64,000 nucleotides of DNA, taken from the NCBI RefSeq assembly GCF_013359935.1, contig NZ_JABMCB010000178.1:124001-188000 (forward strand), given 5' to 3'. Origin of the DNA: Paenibacillus xylanilyticus. Its GTDB lineage: Bacteria; Bacillota; Bacilli; Paenibacillales; Paenibacillaceae. The notes under the pieces were generated by a model. The model saw only the letters and a list, made by a program, of their open reading frames with translations. It ran no database searches and was not told the origin of the DNA. A program made the position numbers and the translations under genes. This document shows, one piece after another, positions 8,882 to 17,208 of the stretch; position 1 is the stretch's first letter; every line of letters begins with the position of its first letter.

Positions 8882-9553
8882 TTAATCAAACTCCTTCTTC
8901 GTCCATTCGTCTTCCGGAATCGGCAGATCTTCGCCCGAGAAGCGCTGCTCCTTGAACGGATCGGCAAAGTGGTGAAACCCGTTGCTCTCCCAGAATCCGT
9001 TACGATCTTCTGTCATGAATTCCAGACCGCGTATCCATTTGGCACTCTTCCAGAAATACAGCTGCGGCACCACCAGGCGCAGCGGGTAGCCATGCTTCGG
9101 TGTAAGCGGCTCGCCGTTATATTTGAAAGCAAGCAATACGTCGTCATGCAGCAATTCTTCGAGCGGAACGTTCGTCTCATAATCATGATCGGCATGGATC
9201 ATGACATATTTGGCCTCCGGTTTGACGCCCAAAAGCTTGATGAAATCCGAAAAACGAATGCCTTCCCACGGTGTATCGAATTTCGACCAGCGGGTTACGC
9301 AGTGAATATCACTTACGGTATTTACCTGCGGCATGGCCTGAAGCTCGGCGAAGGAAAACACTTTCTCTTCCTCTACCTCGCCGAACACTTTCAGATCCCA
9401 CGTGGACATGTCGTATTCGGGAACTTCACCTTCATGCAAAATCGGGAATTTCTCGGTTAGCATCTGTCCCGGCGGCAGCCGATCTCCATGCTCAGCACCC
9501 GCTTTGGGTGCTGGAGTTTTGGTTTTTTTCAGACGTTCAGCCTTGTTATGCAA
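8882..9553 (-). CDS. Sulfite-oxidase-like molybdopterin oxidoreductase (YuiH type)
   Basis: A 223-residue protein of the oxidoreductase molybdopterin-binding family. The cysteine in SDIHCVTRWSK (about residue 94) is the expected molybdenum ligand; PLTPKHGYPLRLVVPQLYFWKSAKWI is typical of the cofactor pocket. There is no signal peptide and no heme or dimerisation domain, so it resembles the short cytoplasmic YuiH group, whose substrate is unknown. It lies between the permease gene nupQ (23 bp upstream) and the phosphorylase gene (1 bp downstream). A molybdoenzyme in a nucleoside operon is unusual and may hint at purine or sulfur chemistry, but this is inference. Confidence 0.87.
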   Translation of the reverse strand: MHNKAERLKKTKTPAPKAGAEHGDRLPPGQMLTEKFPILHEGEVPEYDMSTWDLKVFGEVEEEKVFSFAELQAMPQVNTVSDIHCVTRWSKFDTPWEGIRFSDFIKLLGVKPEAKYVMIHADHDYETNVPLEELLHDDVLLAFKYNGEPLTPKHGYPLRLVVPQLYFWKSAKWIRGLEFMTEDRNGFWESNGFHHFADPFKEQRFSGEDLPIPEDEWTKKEFD

Positions 9554-9576
9554 TGTTAACCCTCCTTCTTTTTACA

Positions 9577-10500
9577 TTAACGCGAGCTTCCGCCCGCTTT
9601 CAGTGCATCTTGCGCGTAGGTACGGTCTTTGAAAAAGAACATCGCAACCAGCGTCAAAATATACGGCAGCATCAACGTAAAGTGCGTTGGCAGGGAGAAG
9701 CCCTGCAGACGAATGCTGAGTGCTTCCATGAAGCCGAACAGTACACTGGAGCCCATCACACCAAGCGGATTTGCTTGTCCGAGCATGGTAGCGACCAATG
9801 CGATAAAGCCGCGGCCTGCGGTCATACCCTCGGTGAACATTGTAACCTGACCTAGAGACAACTGAGCGCCAGCAAGGGCACACAGGATACCGCACATCAG
9901 AACTGCACCATACTGAATACCGCGCACCTTGATACCGATGCTCTGCGCCGCGATGGGATTCTCACCCACGGAACGCAGGCGGAAACCGGACACACTTTTG
10001 AACAGATAAAATTGTAATGCAATAACGAGTATGATTCCGAGATACACAAGCGGGCTATGCCCCGAGATTACATCGCCAACCCAAGGAATGTCCTTAATGA
10101 GGGGAATATCCCATTTTGGAAGTCCCACCATGTCCTTGTCGTAGTATGCACCCTTCACATCAAAAATGGCCCGCAGTGCAAAGGTCGTTAATCCTGTCGC
10201 CAGGAAGTTCAGTGAGATCCCGACCACGATGGCGTTGGCCTTCAGATTAATACTGATAAAGGCAAACAGTGCCGAGAATAACATGACGATAATAATGGAG
10301 AACAAAACGGCCAGAAGTACGTTACCGAACAAATAGTTACCGACGATCGCGGAGAAGGCGCCGATCAGAACAAGTCCTTCAAGACCCACATTGAAAAGGC
10401 CCACACGGGAGCATAATGCCCCGCCGAGCGCTGCAAGCAGGATCGGAGTCATAATCCGCAAGGTAGAGCCAAACATGGCTGCATCAAACAGTTGCTGCAT
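9577..10500 (-). CDS. nupQ: Nucleoside ABC transporter permease (NupQ-like)
   Basis: A 307-residue membrane permease of the branched-chain/BMP-type ABC family with about nine helices. It shows GGALCSRVGLFNVGLEGLVLIGA near the N-terminus and the cytoplasmic coupling region RSVGENPIAAQSIGI at about 175-190. Overlaps the preceding permease gene by 17 bases. With nupN, nupO and nupP it forms a complete importer of the type that takes up guanosine and other nucleosides in Bacillus. Gene symbol by order and similarity; substrate inferred. Confidence 0.88.
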   Translation of the reverse strand: MQQLFDAAMFGSTLRIMTPILLAALGGALCSRVGLFNVGLEGLVLIGAFSAIVGNYLFGNVLLAVLFSIIIVMLFSALFAFISINLKANAIVVGISLNFLATGLTTFALRAIFDVKGAYYDKDMVGLPKWDIPLIKDIPWVGDVISGHSPLVYLGIILVIALQFYLFKSVSGFRLRSVGENPIAAQSIGIKVRGIQYGAVLMCGILCALAGAQLSLGQVTMFTEGMTAGRGFIALVATMLGQANPLGVMGSSVLFGFMEALSIRLQGFSLPTHFTLMLPYILTLVAMFFFKDRTYAQDALKAGGSSR

Positions 10501-11551
10501 TGGACTTTTTCTCCTTTCTCCGCTTCAGGAATGAATACCCGATCTGGGCTGATACAAATAACGTCAGCACGGCCTGGATCACACTGCCCACTTCAAGTGG
10601 CACATCCGTATTCCGTTCCATGCCCATTGCGCCTGTCTGAAGAGCAGCAAGGAGGATCGCCGCTACAGCGGTACCGAGCGGGTGCGAGCGGGCAAGCAGT
10701 GTCGCCATGATACCGCTCCATGCATAACTTGCGGATGACAGTGATCCGTCCAGGAAACGATACTGCGTTCCCAGCACTTCCCCAGCACCCGCCAGACCGG
10801 CCAGTCCACCGCTGATCACCATGGACAGCATCATCATCCGAATTCGGCGTACCCCGCCGTAAGTCGCGAACGATGGATTGCTTCCGAGCATTCGAATCTC
10901 ATAACCGGTTACGGTTTTGTGTGTGAACCAGTAGATCAGGATTGCAGCTACGATGGCAATGATAAATCCGGCATGAAGCCCCATGCCCTGAAAGAGCTTC
11001 GGCAGCCAGACAGCCTGATCAATCATCGGAGTCTGAGCCATTGCTGCGGATCCGGTACGATCTTTGAATGGGTAGGATACCATGTATCCGCCAAAATAAA
11101 TGGCAATATAGTTGAGGAGCAATGTTGTAATCAACAGGTTCATGCCAAACCTGGCATCCAGCCAACCTGCAAACACCGACCAGATCCCTCCGGCCAGGAT
11201 TCCCGCCACAATGGCTGCAATGCAGACAAACCAGCCCGGGCCTGGCAGATAGAGCGCCGTCAGCGCGGCACTGAGTCCCCCGAGAATCATCTGGCCTTCC
11301 GCCCCCATGTTGAAAAATCCAGCACGGAATGCAAGTGCTACGCCCAGTCCAGCAAGTATAATGGGTGTCGAACGAGCCAGTGTATTGGTGAAGAAGTAAA
11401 AGTTGCCGAAGGCCCCTTTCCACATCTCTGCGTACGTATCCAATACATTCCCGCCAACGACCAGAATAGCCACAGCTCCTGCAAGCAAACCAATCAATAT
11501 GGCAAGCACCGGCTGTACGAGACCGCGAAGTGTTTCTTTTACCCGATTCAT
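10484..11551 (-). CDS. nupP: Nucleoside ABC transporter permease (NupP-like)
   Basis: A 355-residue membrane permease, partner of the product of 9577-10500. It shows GLGVALAFRAGFFNMGAEGQ and the coupling stretch IRMLGSNPSFATYGGV, both standard for the BMP-type nucleoside transporters. The start ATG at 11551 overlaps the stop of nupO by four bases and the 3' end overlaps nupQ, so the three are translated as a tight unit. Confidence 0.88.
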   Translation of the reverse strand: MNRVKETLRGLVQPVLAILIGLLAGAVAILVVGGNVLDTYAEMWKGAFGNFYFFTNTLARSTPIILAGLGVALAFRAGFFNMGAEGQMILGGLSAALTALYLPGPGWFVCIAAIVAGILAGGIWSVFAGWLDARFGMNLLITTLLLNYIAIYFGGYMVSYPFKDRTGSAAMAQTPMIDQAVWLPKLFQGMGLHAGFIIAIVAAILIYWFTHKTVTGYEIRMLGSNPSFATYGGVRRIRMMMLSMVISGGLAGLAGAGEVLGTQYRFLDGSLSSASYAWSGIMATLLARSHPLGTAVAAILLAALQTGAMGMERNTDVPLEVGSVIQAVLTLFVSAQIGYSFLKRRKEKKSNAATV

Positions 11552-13047
11552 ATCCGCTCTTTCCCTCCTGCCATCAACAAGCTAATCTGTTCTTCTGTGG
11601 CTTCGTCCGCCTTCAGTTCCCCGGCGATCTCACCTTCATACATCACAATGACCCGATCGGATAATTGCAGAATCTCGGACAACTCGGAGGAAACGAGCAG
11701 CACGCCAGCACCTTCATTGCGCTTGCGAAGCAGCTCGGCATGGATTGTCTCCATTGCTCCGATATCCACACCCCGAGTAGGTTCCGCCGCAATCAAAAAC
11801 GGTGCATCCTGCGCGAATTCACGCGCAGCAATCAGCTTCTGCAGATTACCTCCCGACAAGAACTGCGCCTTCGTCTCCGCTGAACCTGTCTTGATGCTAA
11901 ATTGCTTGATCCAGCCCTCCACCATGGCTCGTGCGGCCTTGGCCTTGATGACACCCCTCGTCTGCAGCCGATGATGATGTCCCATGAGTCCGTTCTCACG
12001 AACACTCGCATCCTTGGCCGCTCCCCACATATACCGATCCTCGGGAATGTGAGCAAGTCCATGCTCGCGAATACGGCGGACAGGCCAATTCGTTGTATCC
12101 TGCCCTGAGAGCAAAATACGGCCGCTGTCTGCATTGCGCAGTCCGGCAATGACCTGGATCAGTTCGGACTGGCCGTTACCGGAGATGCCCGCAATGCCAA
12201 CGACCTCGCCTTTTCGAACTTCCATATGGATATCCTTAAGCGCAGACCGATCCTTTGCTCCGGACAAGCTTACTCCGTCCACCTGAAGTACCGCTTCTGC
12301 AGGAACAGATGGCTGCTTGTTCAGTCGGACCAATTCACGGCCAACCATCAAGCGGGATAACTCCTCCACATTGGTGTCCTTCGCTTCCAATGTTCCCGTT
12401 ACCTGACCATCTCGAAGAACGGTGATCCGGTCTGCTACGTCCATGACTTCCTGCAGCTTGTGCGTAATCAATACAAACGTCTTGCCCAGCTTGGCAAGGG
12501 ATTTCATATTCGCCAGCAATTCCTTGACTTCCAGCGGTGTTAATACCGCTGAAGGCTCGTCCAATATGATGATATCTGCACCCTGATGCAGCACCTTGAG
12601 AATTTCCACACGCTGCTGCAAGCCGAGAGGACACTCGGATACTTTTTTCCACGGGTCAACCGGCATGCCATACTTCCTGCCCAGTTCGTTCACCTGAGCG
12701 GCTGCCTGTTTGCGGTCAAACACGCCCGCTGCCGCCGGCTCGCGGCCAATGACAATGTTTTCGGCCACCGTAAAGGAAGGAAACAACATGAAATGCTGAT
12801 GCACCATGCCAATGCCGCTTGCCATGGCCTGAGACGGGGTGGCGAAGCTCACCTCGCGCCCACGGACTTTGATCGTACCTGACGTTGGCTGCTCCATTCC
12901 GTAGAGCATGCGCATCAGGGTTGTTTTACCCGCTCCATTCTCACCAACGAGAGCATGAATCTCTCCCTCACGCAAATTAAAACGGATGTCCCGATTGGCG
13001 GTGAAGCCGCCGTATTTCTTCGTAATCTGATCCATCTCCAACAGCAT
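11548..13047 (-). CDS. nupO: Nucleoside ABC transporter ATPase (NupO-like), two ATPase domains
   Basis: A 499-residue cytoplasmic protein with two fused ABC domains. The first has Walker A GENGAGKTT (about residues 35-43), signature-region LGLQQRVEIL and Walker B DIIILDEP. The second has a degenerate Walker A GISGNGQSE and signature LSGGNLQK. One strong and one weak site is normal for ribose/nucleoside-type importers. The gene is separated from the binding-protein gene by a terminator-like hairpin, so it is probably expressed at a lower level than nupN. Confidence 0.92.
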   Translation of the reverse strand: MLLEMDQITKKYGGFTANRDIRFNLREGEIHALVGENGAGKTTLMRMLYGMEQPTSGTIKVRGREVSFATPSQAMASGIGMVHQHFMLFPSFTVAENIVIGREPAAAGVFDRKQAAAQVNELGRKYGMPVDPWKKVSECPLGLQQRVEILKVLHQGADIIILDEPSAVLTPLEVKELLANMKSLAKLGKTFVLITHKLQEVMDVADRITVLRDGQVTGTLEAKDTNVEELSRLMVGRELVRLNKQPSVPAEAVLQVDGVSLSGAKDRSALKDIHMEVRKGEVVGIAGISGNGQSELIQVIAGLRNADSGRILLSGQDTTNWPVRRIREHGLAHIPEDRYMWGAAKDASVRENGLMGHHHRLQTRGVIKAKAARAMVEGWIKQFSIKTGSAETKAQFLSGGNLQKLIAAREFAQDAPFLIAAEPTRGVDIGAMETIHAELLRKRNEGAGVLLVSSELSEILQLSDRVIVMYEGEIAGELKADEATEEQISLLMAGGKERI

Positions 13048-13269
13048 ATCTCGCGTTCGCTCCTCTCGGTCGATATAAGTTCAACTAAAGATATTACACT
13101 GGCCACTACGATGACAGAACAACCTTCCGATCACTGTTATCCCCAGATTTTTTGATTCCTTTTTAAAAGGGAAAATCCGCAGATAAACACGAACGCTCCG
13201 CTTCTTCAGGTTTTTTCTGTCCTCTGCCGTTGTCTTGTAAACTAGTTGAACATATATAGGTTATTTAAT

Positions 13270-13305
13270 AGCAGCAAAACCGGCTGCCTGATCGGGCAGC
13301 CGGCT
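13270..13305 (-). terminator. Hairpin between nupN and nupO (partial terminator)
   Basis: Stem CCGGCTGCC (13280-13288) with GGCAGCCGG (13295-13303), followed on the minus strand by TTTTGCTGC. As it separates the binding protein from the rest of its transporter, leaky termination giving excess binding protein is the likely role. Confidence 0.75.
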
Positions 13306-13335
13306 GATCATTACAATTCCATGAAACAATCAATG

Positions 13336-14367
13336 CTATTGTTGCAATGGATCTTTCACAACGATTTTGCCGGATACGATATCTTCATTGATTGCCTTCA
13401 CCTTGTCGATAACCTCTTGTCCAACAAAATCACTCAGTGCGGACTCGCTATCACGTGTAACGAAAGTCAGACCAACACCATCTTCTTTCAGGCCGTAGTT
13501 TACAGCGCCTGCTTGGAAGTTTCCTTCCACGAAATCCTTCACGGTTTGATAAGCAACCGTATCTGTTGATTTCAATTGGGATAATACGATATGTTCCGGA
13601 TCTTCAACGGTACGGTCTGTATCCTGGCCGGAAGTATAGAAGCCTTTTTCCTTCGCTGCTTCAAATACGCCAAGGTCGCCTACAGCAGATGCACCAGCGA
13701 TGAAGTCAGCACCTTTGCCGAATTGAACCAAAGCCAGCTCTTTCGCCTTGGCTACGTCATTGAATCCACCAACGTAGTTTACGAGGAATTCTGCATCCGG
13801 ATTAACGGATTCCAGACCCGCTTTGAAACCTTCGGTATATTTCTTAATCAATGGAACGTCCATCGCTGCGATCATGCCGACTTTATCCGTTTTGGTGGAC
13901 AGTCCGGCAGCCGCACCAAGCAGGTACGCTCCTTCATATTCACGGAAACCAACGCTGCGTACGTTCGGCAGATCAACCGTTGTATCCACGATGGCAAAGG
14001 ACTTGTCCGGATTCTCGGCAGCAACCTTTTTCAGTGCATCCTCTGCCTGGAATGTTGCCGTAATAATCAGATCATAGTTCTCCGCAACCGCAGCACGCAG
14101 ATTTTGCTCAAATGCTGCCGGGTCTGTGGATTCAATCGTTTTGGTATCTACCTTAAACTCTTCACCTGCTTTTTTGAAACCTTCATCCATTTGTACAAAG
14201 AACGGGTTTACCCCGATTTTTTCAGGAAGTACGAGTGCCATGCGCAGTGATTTTTCACTTTCGCCACCTTGGGCCGATTGTTCGTCTTTGGAAGCCGAAG
14301 TCCCACAAGCCGCCAACAAAACTGCCAACATGATGATCGATAAGACGAACGATAAGCCTCTTTTCAT
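13336..14367 (-). CDS. nupN: BMP-family nucleoside-binding lipoprotein (NupN-like)
   Basis: A 343-residue membrane-anchored binding protein. The signal MKRGLSFVLSIIMLAVLLAA ends in lipobox LAAC (Cys at about residue 22), and the rest is a basic-membrane-protein (BMP/PnrA) fold that binds nucleosides outside the membrane. I chose ATG at 14367, which gives a clean lipoprotein signal and has AGGGGA upstream; longer starts up to 14457 add an unlikely leader. First gene of the six-gene nucleoside operon. Confidence 0.9.
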   Translation of the reverse strand: MKRGLSFVLSIIMLAVLLAACGTSASKDEQSAQGGESEKSLRMALVLPEKIGVNPFFVQMDEGFKKAGEEFKVDTKTIESTDPAAFEQNLRAAVAENYDLIITATFQAEDALKKVAAENPDKSFAIVDTTVDLPNVRSVGFREYEGAYLLGAAAGLSTKTDKVGMIAAMDVPLIKKYTEGFKAGLESVNPDAEFLVNYVGGFNDVAKAKELALVQFGKGADFIAGASAVGDLGVFEAAKEKGFYTSGQDTDRTVEDPEHIVLSQLKSTDTVAYQTVKDFVEGNFQAGAVNYGLKEDGVGLTFVTRDSESALSDFVGQEVIDKVKAINEDIVSGKIVVKDPLQQ

Positions 14368-14645
14368 TTTGAAAATTCCCCTTTTCCACATTCTTTTTTT
14401 ATATCCTAGCGGATACTGTCGATCCTTGTCAATAAATCTTTGAGCACAAAGACTCAAATTAAATATAATTGTTTATTTGCATGCCGAGACACTCTCGAAA
14501 GCGCTTTATAACAGGCTTTTTTCCCGTTGACATGAAGAGCTTCTCCATGCTAAAGTCAATCCAATTATTAAATCCTTATCGGTTTTGTCAGAATTATAGC
14601 GCAAACCACTTCATTTTCCAACCACATTTTAAGGAGGCTATTCAT

Positions 14646-16088
14646 TTGAAAAAGATCACCCAGTTCACCTTGGCGGCCCTGCTCGCCGCTCCGGTTACCA
14701 TCGGAAGCCTCAGCTTGCCCGCTTCTGCTTCCACAGCATCCGCTTCACCCGTCACACCATCCGCATCACTGACTGCAAAAGCAACCGTAACTCCAACTCC
14801 ATCTGTATACACCGAGAGTGCGGCTGATTACGCCCAGTTCCTGCAAGCCAAGTACGGCATCCAATTGCCGCAGCAGTTAACCAAGGGTGATTTCATTCAG
14901 GCCATAGCAGCCATTATTGAAGGGGAGCAACCTGATGAAGCTTCGGAAGAAACCAGTGACAGTCAGACCCAGGCTCCTGCCTTTACCGATCTGAGCTTGG
15001 GAGATTCAACTTATGATGCAGCAGTTACCTTACATAACAATGGTGTCCTGTCCGGAACGGAAGTGCGTGCTGGTGACACCCTGAGCACCTATGCTGCCGT
15101 ATTCATCGCCGTCAAGGCCGCTGGATTCAAGGAACTTGCGTATACATACCCAGCAGAAAAAACAACACAGGCTCTCACCAAGCTCGGCATTAGCCCCGGC
15201 CGTGTCCAAGGCCAAGCTGCTCAGGAACTCGCCGCCGCCATTGATACCGGCCTGATCCCGGAAAGTCTGTACCCTGCTCTGCGTAAGGGCGGTGCGGCAA
15301 GTTCCGATTTTGCCAACGTCCTGCTTGGGCGGGTATTGACCAGTCAAGGGAAATACAAGCATGAGATTGGGCGTTCTGGCGATGCCGATATCTATTCGAA
15401 ACTGTATGCCGCTTATCGCACAGCGGATCTGATTGAAGCACCAGAATTAAGAGAGATTGTAGATCAGGCGCTCCGGGATGACCTCGTTACAGGTTACAAC
15501 CTGAAGGACAGCCGCTTCGATTCCAACTTTATTGATGAGCTGACTCTGACTTACGGACATGACGATATCAAACACGCCGTACAATTGATTGGTCTGCTTC
15601 GGAGCGAGGGCATTGACGCCGATGTGCAATTCCAGCCGAAGACATCTGCCTTCATTTATCTGAAGGAATGGGGCGAGCCCAAAGAAACGCCGGATTACAA
15701 AGTGACCCAAATCGAGAACGGCAATTATATTGCTTATGCCAAGGAATATGACATTCAATTTGAATTTAACAACACGGCAGACAAAACCCGCTTCAACGAC
15801 ATTATTCTAAAATACGCCAAAAAGAACAGTGACGATGCCTCTGCTCTCATTCATGCCTCTTGGTGGCAGCCGCTGTATTATTCACCGACAGCTATTCAGG
15901 ACTACCCGGTCATTACCAACAACAAAATCTCACTCGGCAACTATTATGCACAATCCTTCTCATTGAAGGAGAATGCCTCAGCAATTCAGCAAGGTTTCCG
16001 GAAACTTGCTCCTGATGCCGACATTACCCGTTACAACTTCTGGGTGGATCAGCCATTCTTCAATTATTTGAACGGGGAATCGGAGTAA
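14646..16088 (+). CDS. Secreted protein of unknown function
   Basis: A 480-residue exported protein starting at TTG 14646, with AAGGAGG 8 bases upstream. The signal LKKITQFTLAALLAAPVTIG is followed by SLSLPASA and a Ser/Thr/Ala/Pro linker. Residues about 110-150 (FTDLSLGDSTYDAAVTLHNN) resemble an S-layer-homology repeat, but only weakly. The C-terminal 250 residues have mixed alpha/beta character and no motif I recognise. Transcribed alone, followed by a hairpin terminator. It could be a cell-envelope protein; function unknown. Confidence 0.8.
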   Translation: MKKITQFTLAALLAAPVTIGSLSLPASASTASASPVTPSASLTAKATVTPTPSVYTESAADYAQFLQAKYGIQLPQQLTKGDFIQAIAAIIEGEQPDEASEETSDSQTQAPAFTDLSLGDSTYDAAVTLHNNGVLSGTEVRAGDTLSTYAAVFIAVKAAGFKELAYTYPAEKTTQALTKLGISPGRVQGQAAQELAAAIDTGLIPESLYPALRKGGAASSDFANVLLGRVLTSQGKYKHEIGRSGDADIYSKLYAAYRTADLIEAPELREIVDQALRDDLVTGYNLKDSRFDSNFIDELTLTYGHDDIKHAVQLIGLLRSEGIDADVQFQPKTSAFIYLKEWGEPKETPDYKVTQIENGNYIAYAKEYDIQFEFNNTADKTRFNDIILKYAKKNSDDASALIHASWWQPLYYSPTAIQDYPVITNNKISLGNYYAQSFSLKENASAIQQGFRKLAPDADITRYNFWVDQPFFNYLNGESE

Positions 16089-16132
16089 CAGAATAAGCAT
16101 TGCCCTAGATATTCTCGTATTTTGGCGTAAAA

Positions 16133-16200
16133 ACAGCCATTTTTACCGAACTGCGCGGTGAGATTCATCCGTTGGTTCGTAAAGATGGCTTTTCATTTAT
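16133..16200 (+). terminator. Terminator after the secreted-protein gene
   Basis: GCCATTTTTACCGAAC pairs imperfectly with GTTCGTAAAGATGGC and is followed by TTTTCATTTATTTTTTT. Confidence 0.7.
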
Positions 16201-16324
16201 TTTTTTGCAAATTTCTTCTTAAAAATCATTCTCCCTTTGCAGGATTTACCAGTAAAAGGTCGAATAACATAGGTACAACAATAAGAAACCGCAATCAAAC
16301 ATAACTGTATGACAGGAGTTAATC

Positions 16325-16957
16325 ATGGTATATGACGGCATTCTGCTCGGTTTGATCATTGGACTGTTCCGGGGCGGGTACCGGTATGGTCTCCATCAGT
16401 TCGCAACACTTCAACTTCGCGGCGGGTGGATTTTCCCACTGTTGCTGCTTGCCCAGTTCCTGATCTTTTTCTTGCAGGAGAGACTGGACTGGATTGCATC
16501 CATTAATGGGTACCTTTTTGCGGCAGTTTACGTCACAGGGCTCGCCTTTTTGTGGCTGAACCGGCATCACCGAGGTTTTACGCTGATCTGGATCGGCGTG
16601 TTCCTCAATTTCATCGTCATGGCGGTGAATGGTGGACGCATGCCTGTTTCCGTAGAGGCTTCTGCTGTACTCGGACCTTATTATGTGGACATGCTTCGCG
16701 AAGGTGGAGCGGTGTCGAAACATTATATGATGGATGCATCTACCCACCTTTCCTTCCTGGGTGATATCATCCCGCTCTCCAGCCCCTACCCGCGGACCCA
16801 GGTGATCAGCATCGGCGATGTGGTCATGAACATTGGTATATTCCTGTTTATCCAGTACATGGTGGTGAATCGTTCCGGCAAGGCTGTACCGCCAGCGGCA
16901 TCCATCCGGCCTGAAGAGATTAGGACAGACTCCAAGGAAGGGAGGTCTTTTCCATGA
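16325..16957 (+). CDS. DUF5317-type membrane protein
   Basis: A 210-residue protein with about five membrane helices. It shows LIIGLFRGG near the N-terminus, LRGGWIFPLLLLAQFLIFF and the family landmark VNGGRMPVS at about residues 101-109. DUF5317 proteins are membrane proteins without assigned function. Start ATG at 16325 has AGGAG 6 bases upstream. Its last codons overlap the start of a 34-codon gene (ATGA overlap), so the two are translationally coupled and probably work together. Confidence 0.85.
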   Translation: MVYDGILLGLIIGLFRGGYRYGLHQFATLQLRGGWIFPLLLLAQFLIFFLQERLDWIASINGYLFAAVYVTGLAFLWLNRHHRGFTLIWIGVFLNFIVMAVNGGRMPVSVEASAVLGPYYVDMLREGGAVSKHYMMDASTHLSFLGDIIPLSSPYPRTQVISIGDVVMNIGIFLFIQYMVVNRSGKAVPPAASIRPEEIRTDSKEGRSFP

Positions 16958-17058
16958 AAAAATTCGAAGGCATTAAATATTCCCGAATCGTCATCAATGC
17001 AATCATCGTAGCTTCAGTCGTTGTCGCGTTGACTTCGGGATACAAGCTGGGCGGCTAG
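16954..17058 (+). CDS. 34-residue single-helix membrane peptide
   Basis: A small gene overlapping the stop of the DUF5317 gene by four bases (ATGA). GGGAGG lies 8 bases upstream of the ATG. The product has a basic start MKKFEGIKYSR, then a hydrophobic stretch of about 18 residues (VINAIIVASVVVALTSGY) and a short tail KLGG. A terminator follows 22 bp after the stop. The coupling, ribosome site and terminator argue that it is real; a role as partner subunit of the DUF5317 protein is inference. Confidence 0.75.
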   Translation: MKKFEGIKYSRIVINAIIVASVVVALTSGYKLGG

Positions 17059-17080
17059 TATATACTCGCCAACCAAGACA

Positions 17081-17110
17081 AACAGGCTGCCAACGGCCTG
17101 TTTTTTCTTT
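17081..17110 (+). terminator. Terminator of the DUF5317 operon
   Basis: Stem AACAGGC (17081-17087) with GCCTGTT (17096-17102), running into TTTTTTCTTTC. Confidence 0.85.
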
Positions 17111-17208
17111 CTGGATTTTTGCCAAGTAACTTGTTATGTTATACATCTATATAGTACAAACCGATATCTATACATCAAGAGCCGACTAAACCAAGCAGGA
17201 GAATTTTT

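Noticed and set aside
14368..14645. Purine riboswitch ahead of the nucleoside operon
   Set aside because: Searched the leader of nupN for the conserved purine-aptamer loops and found none.
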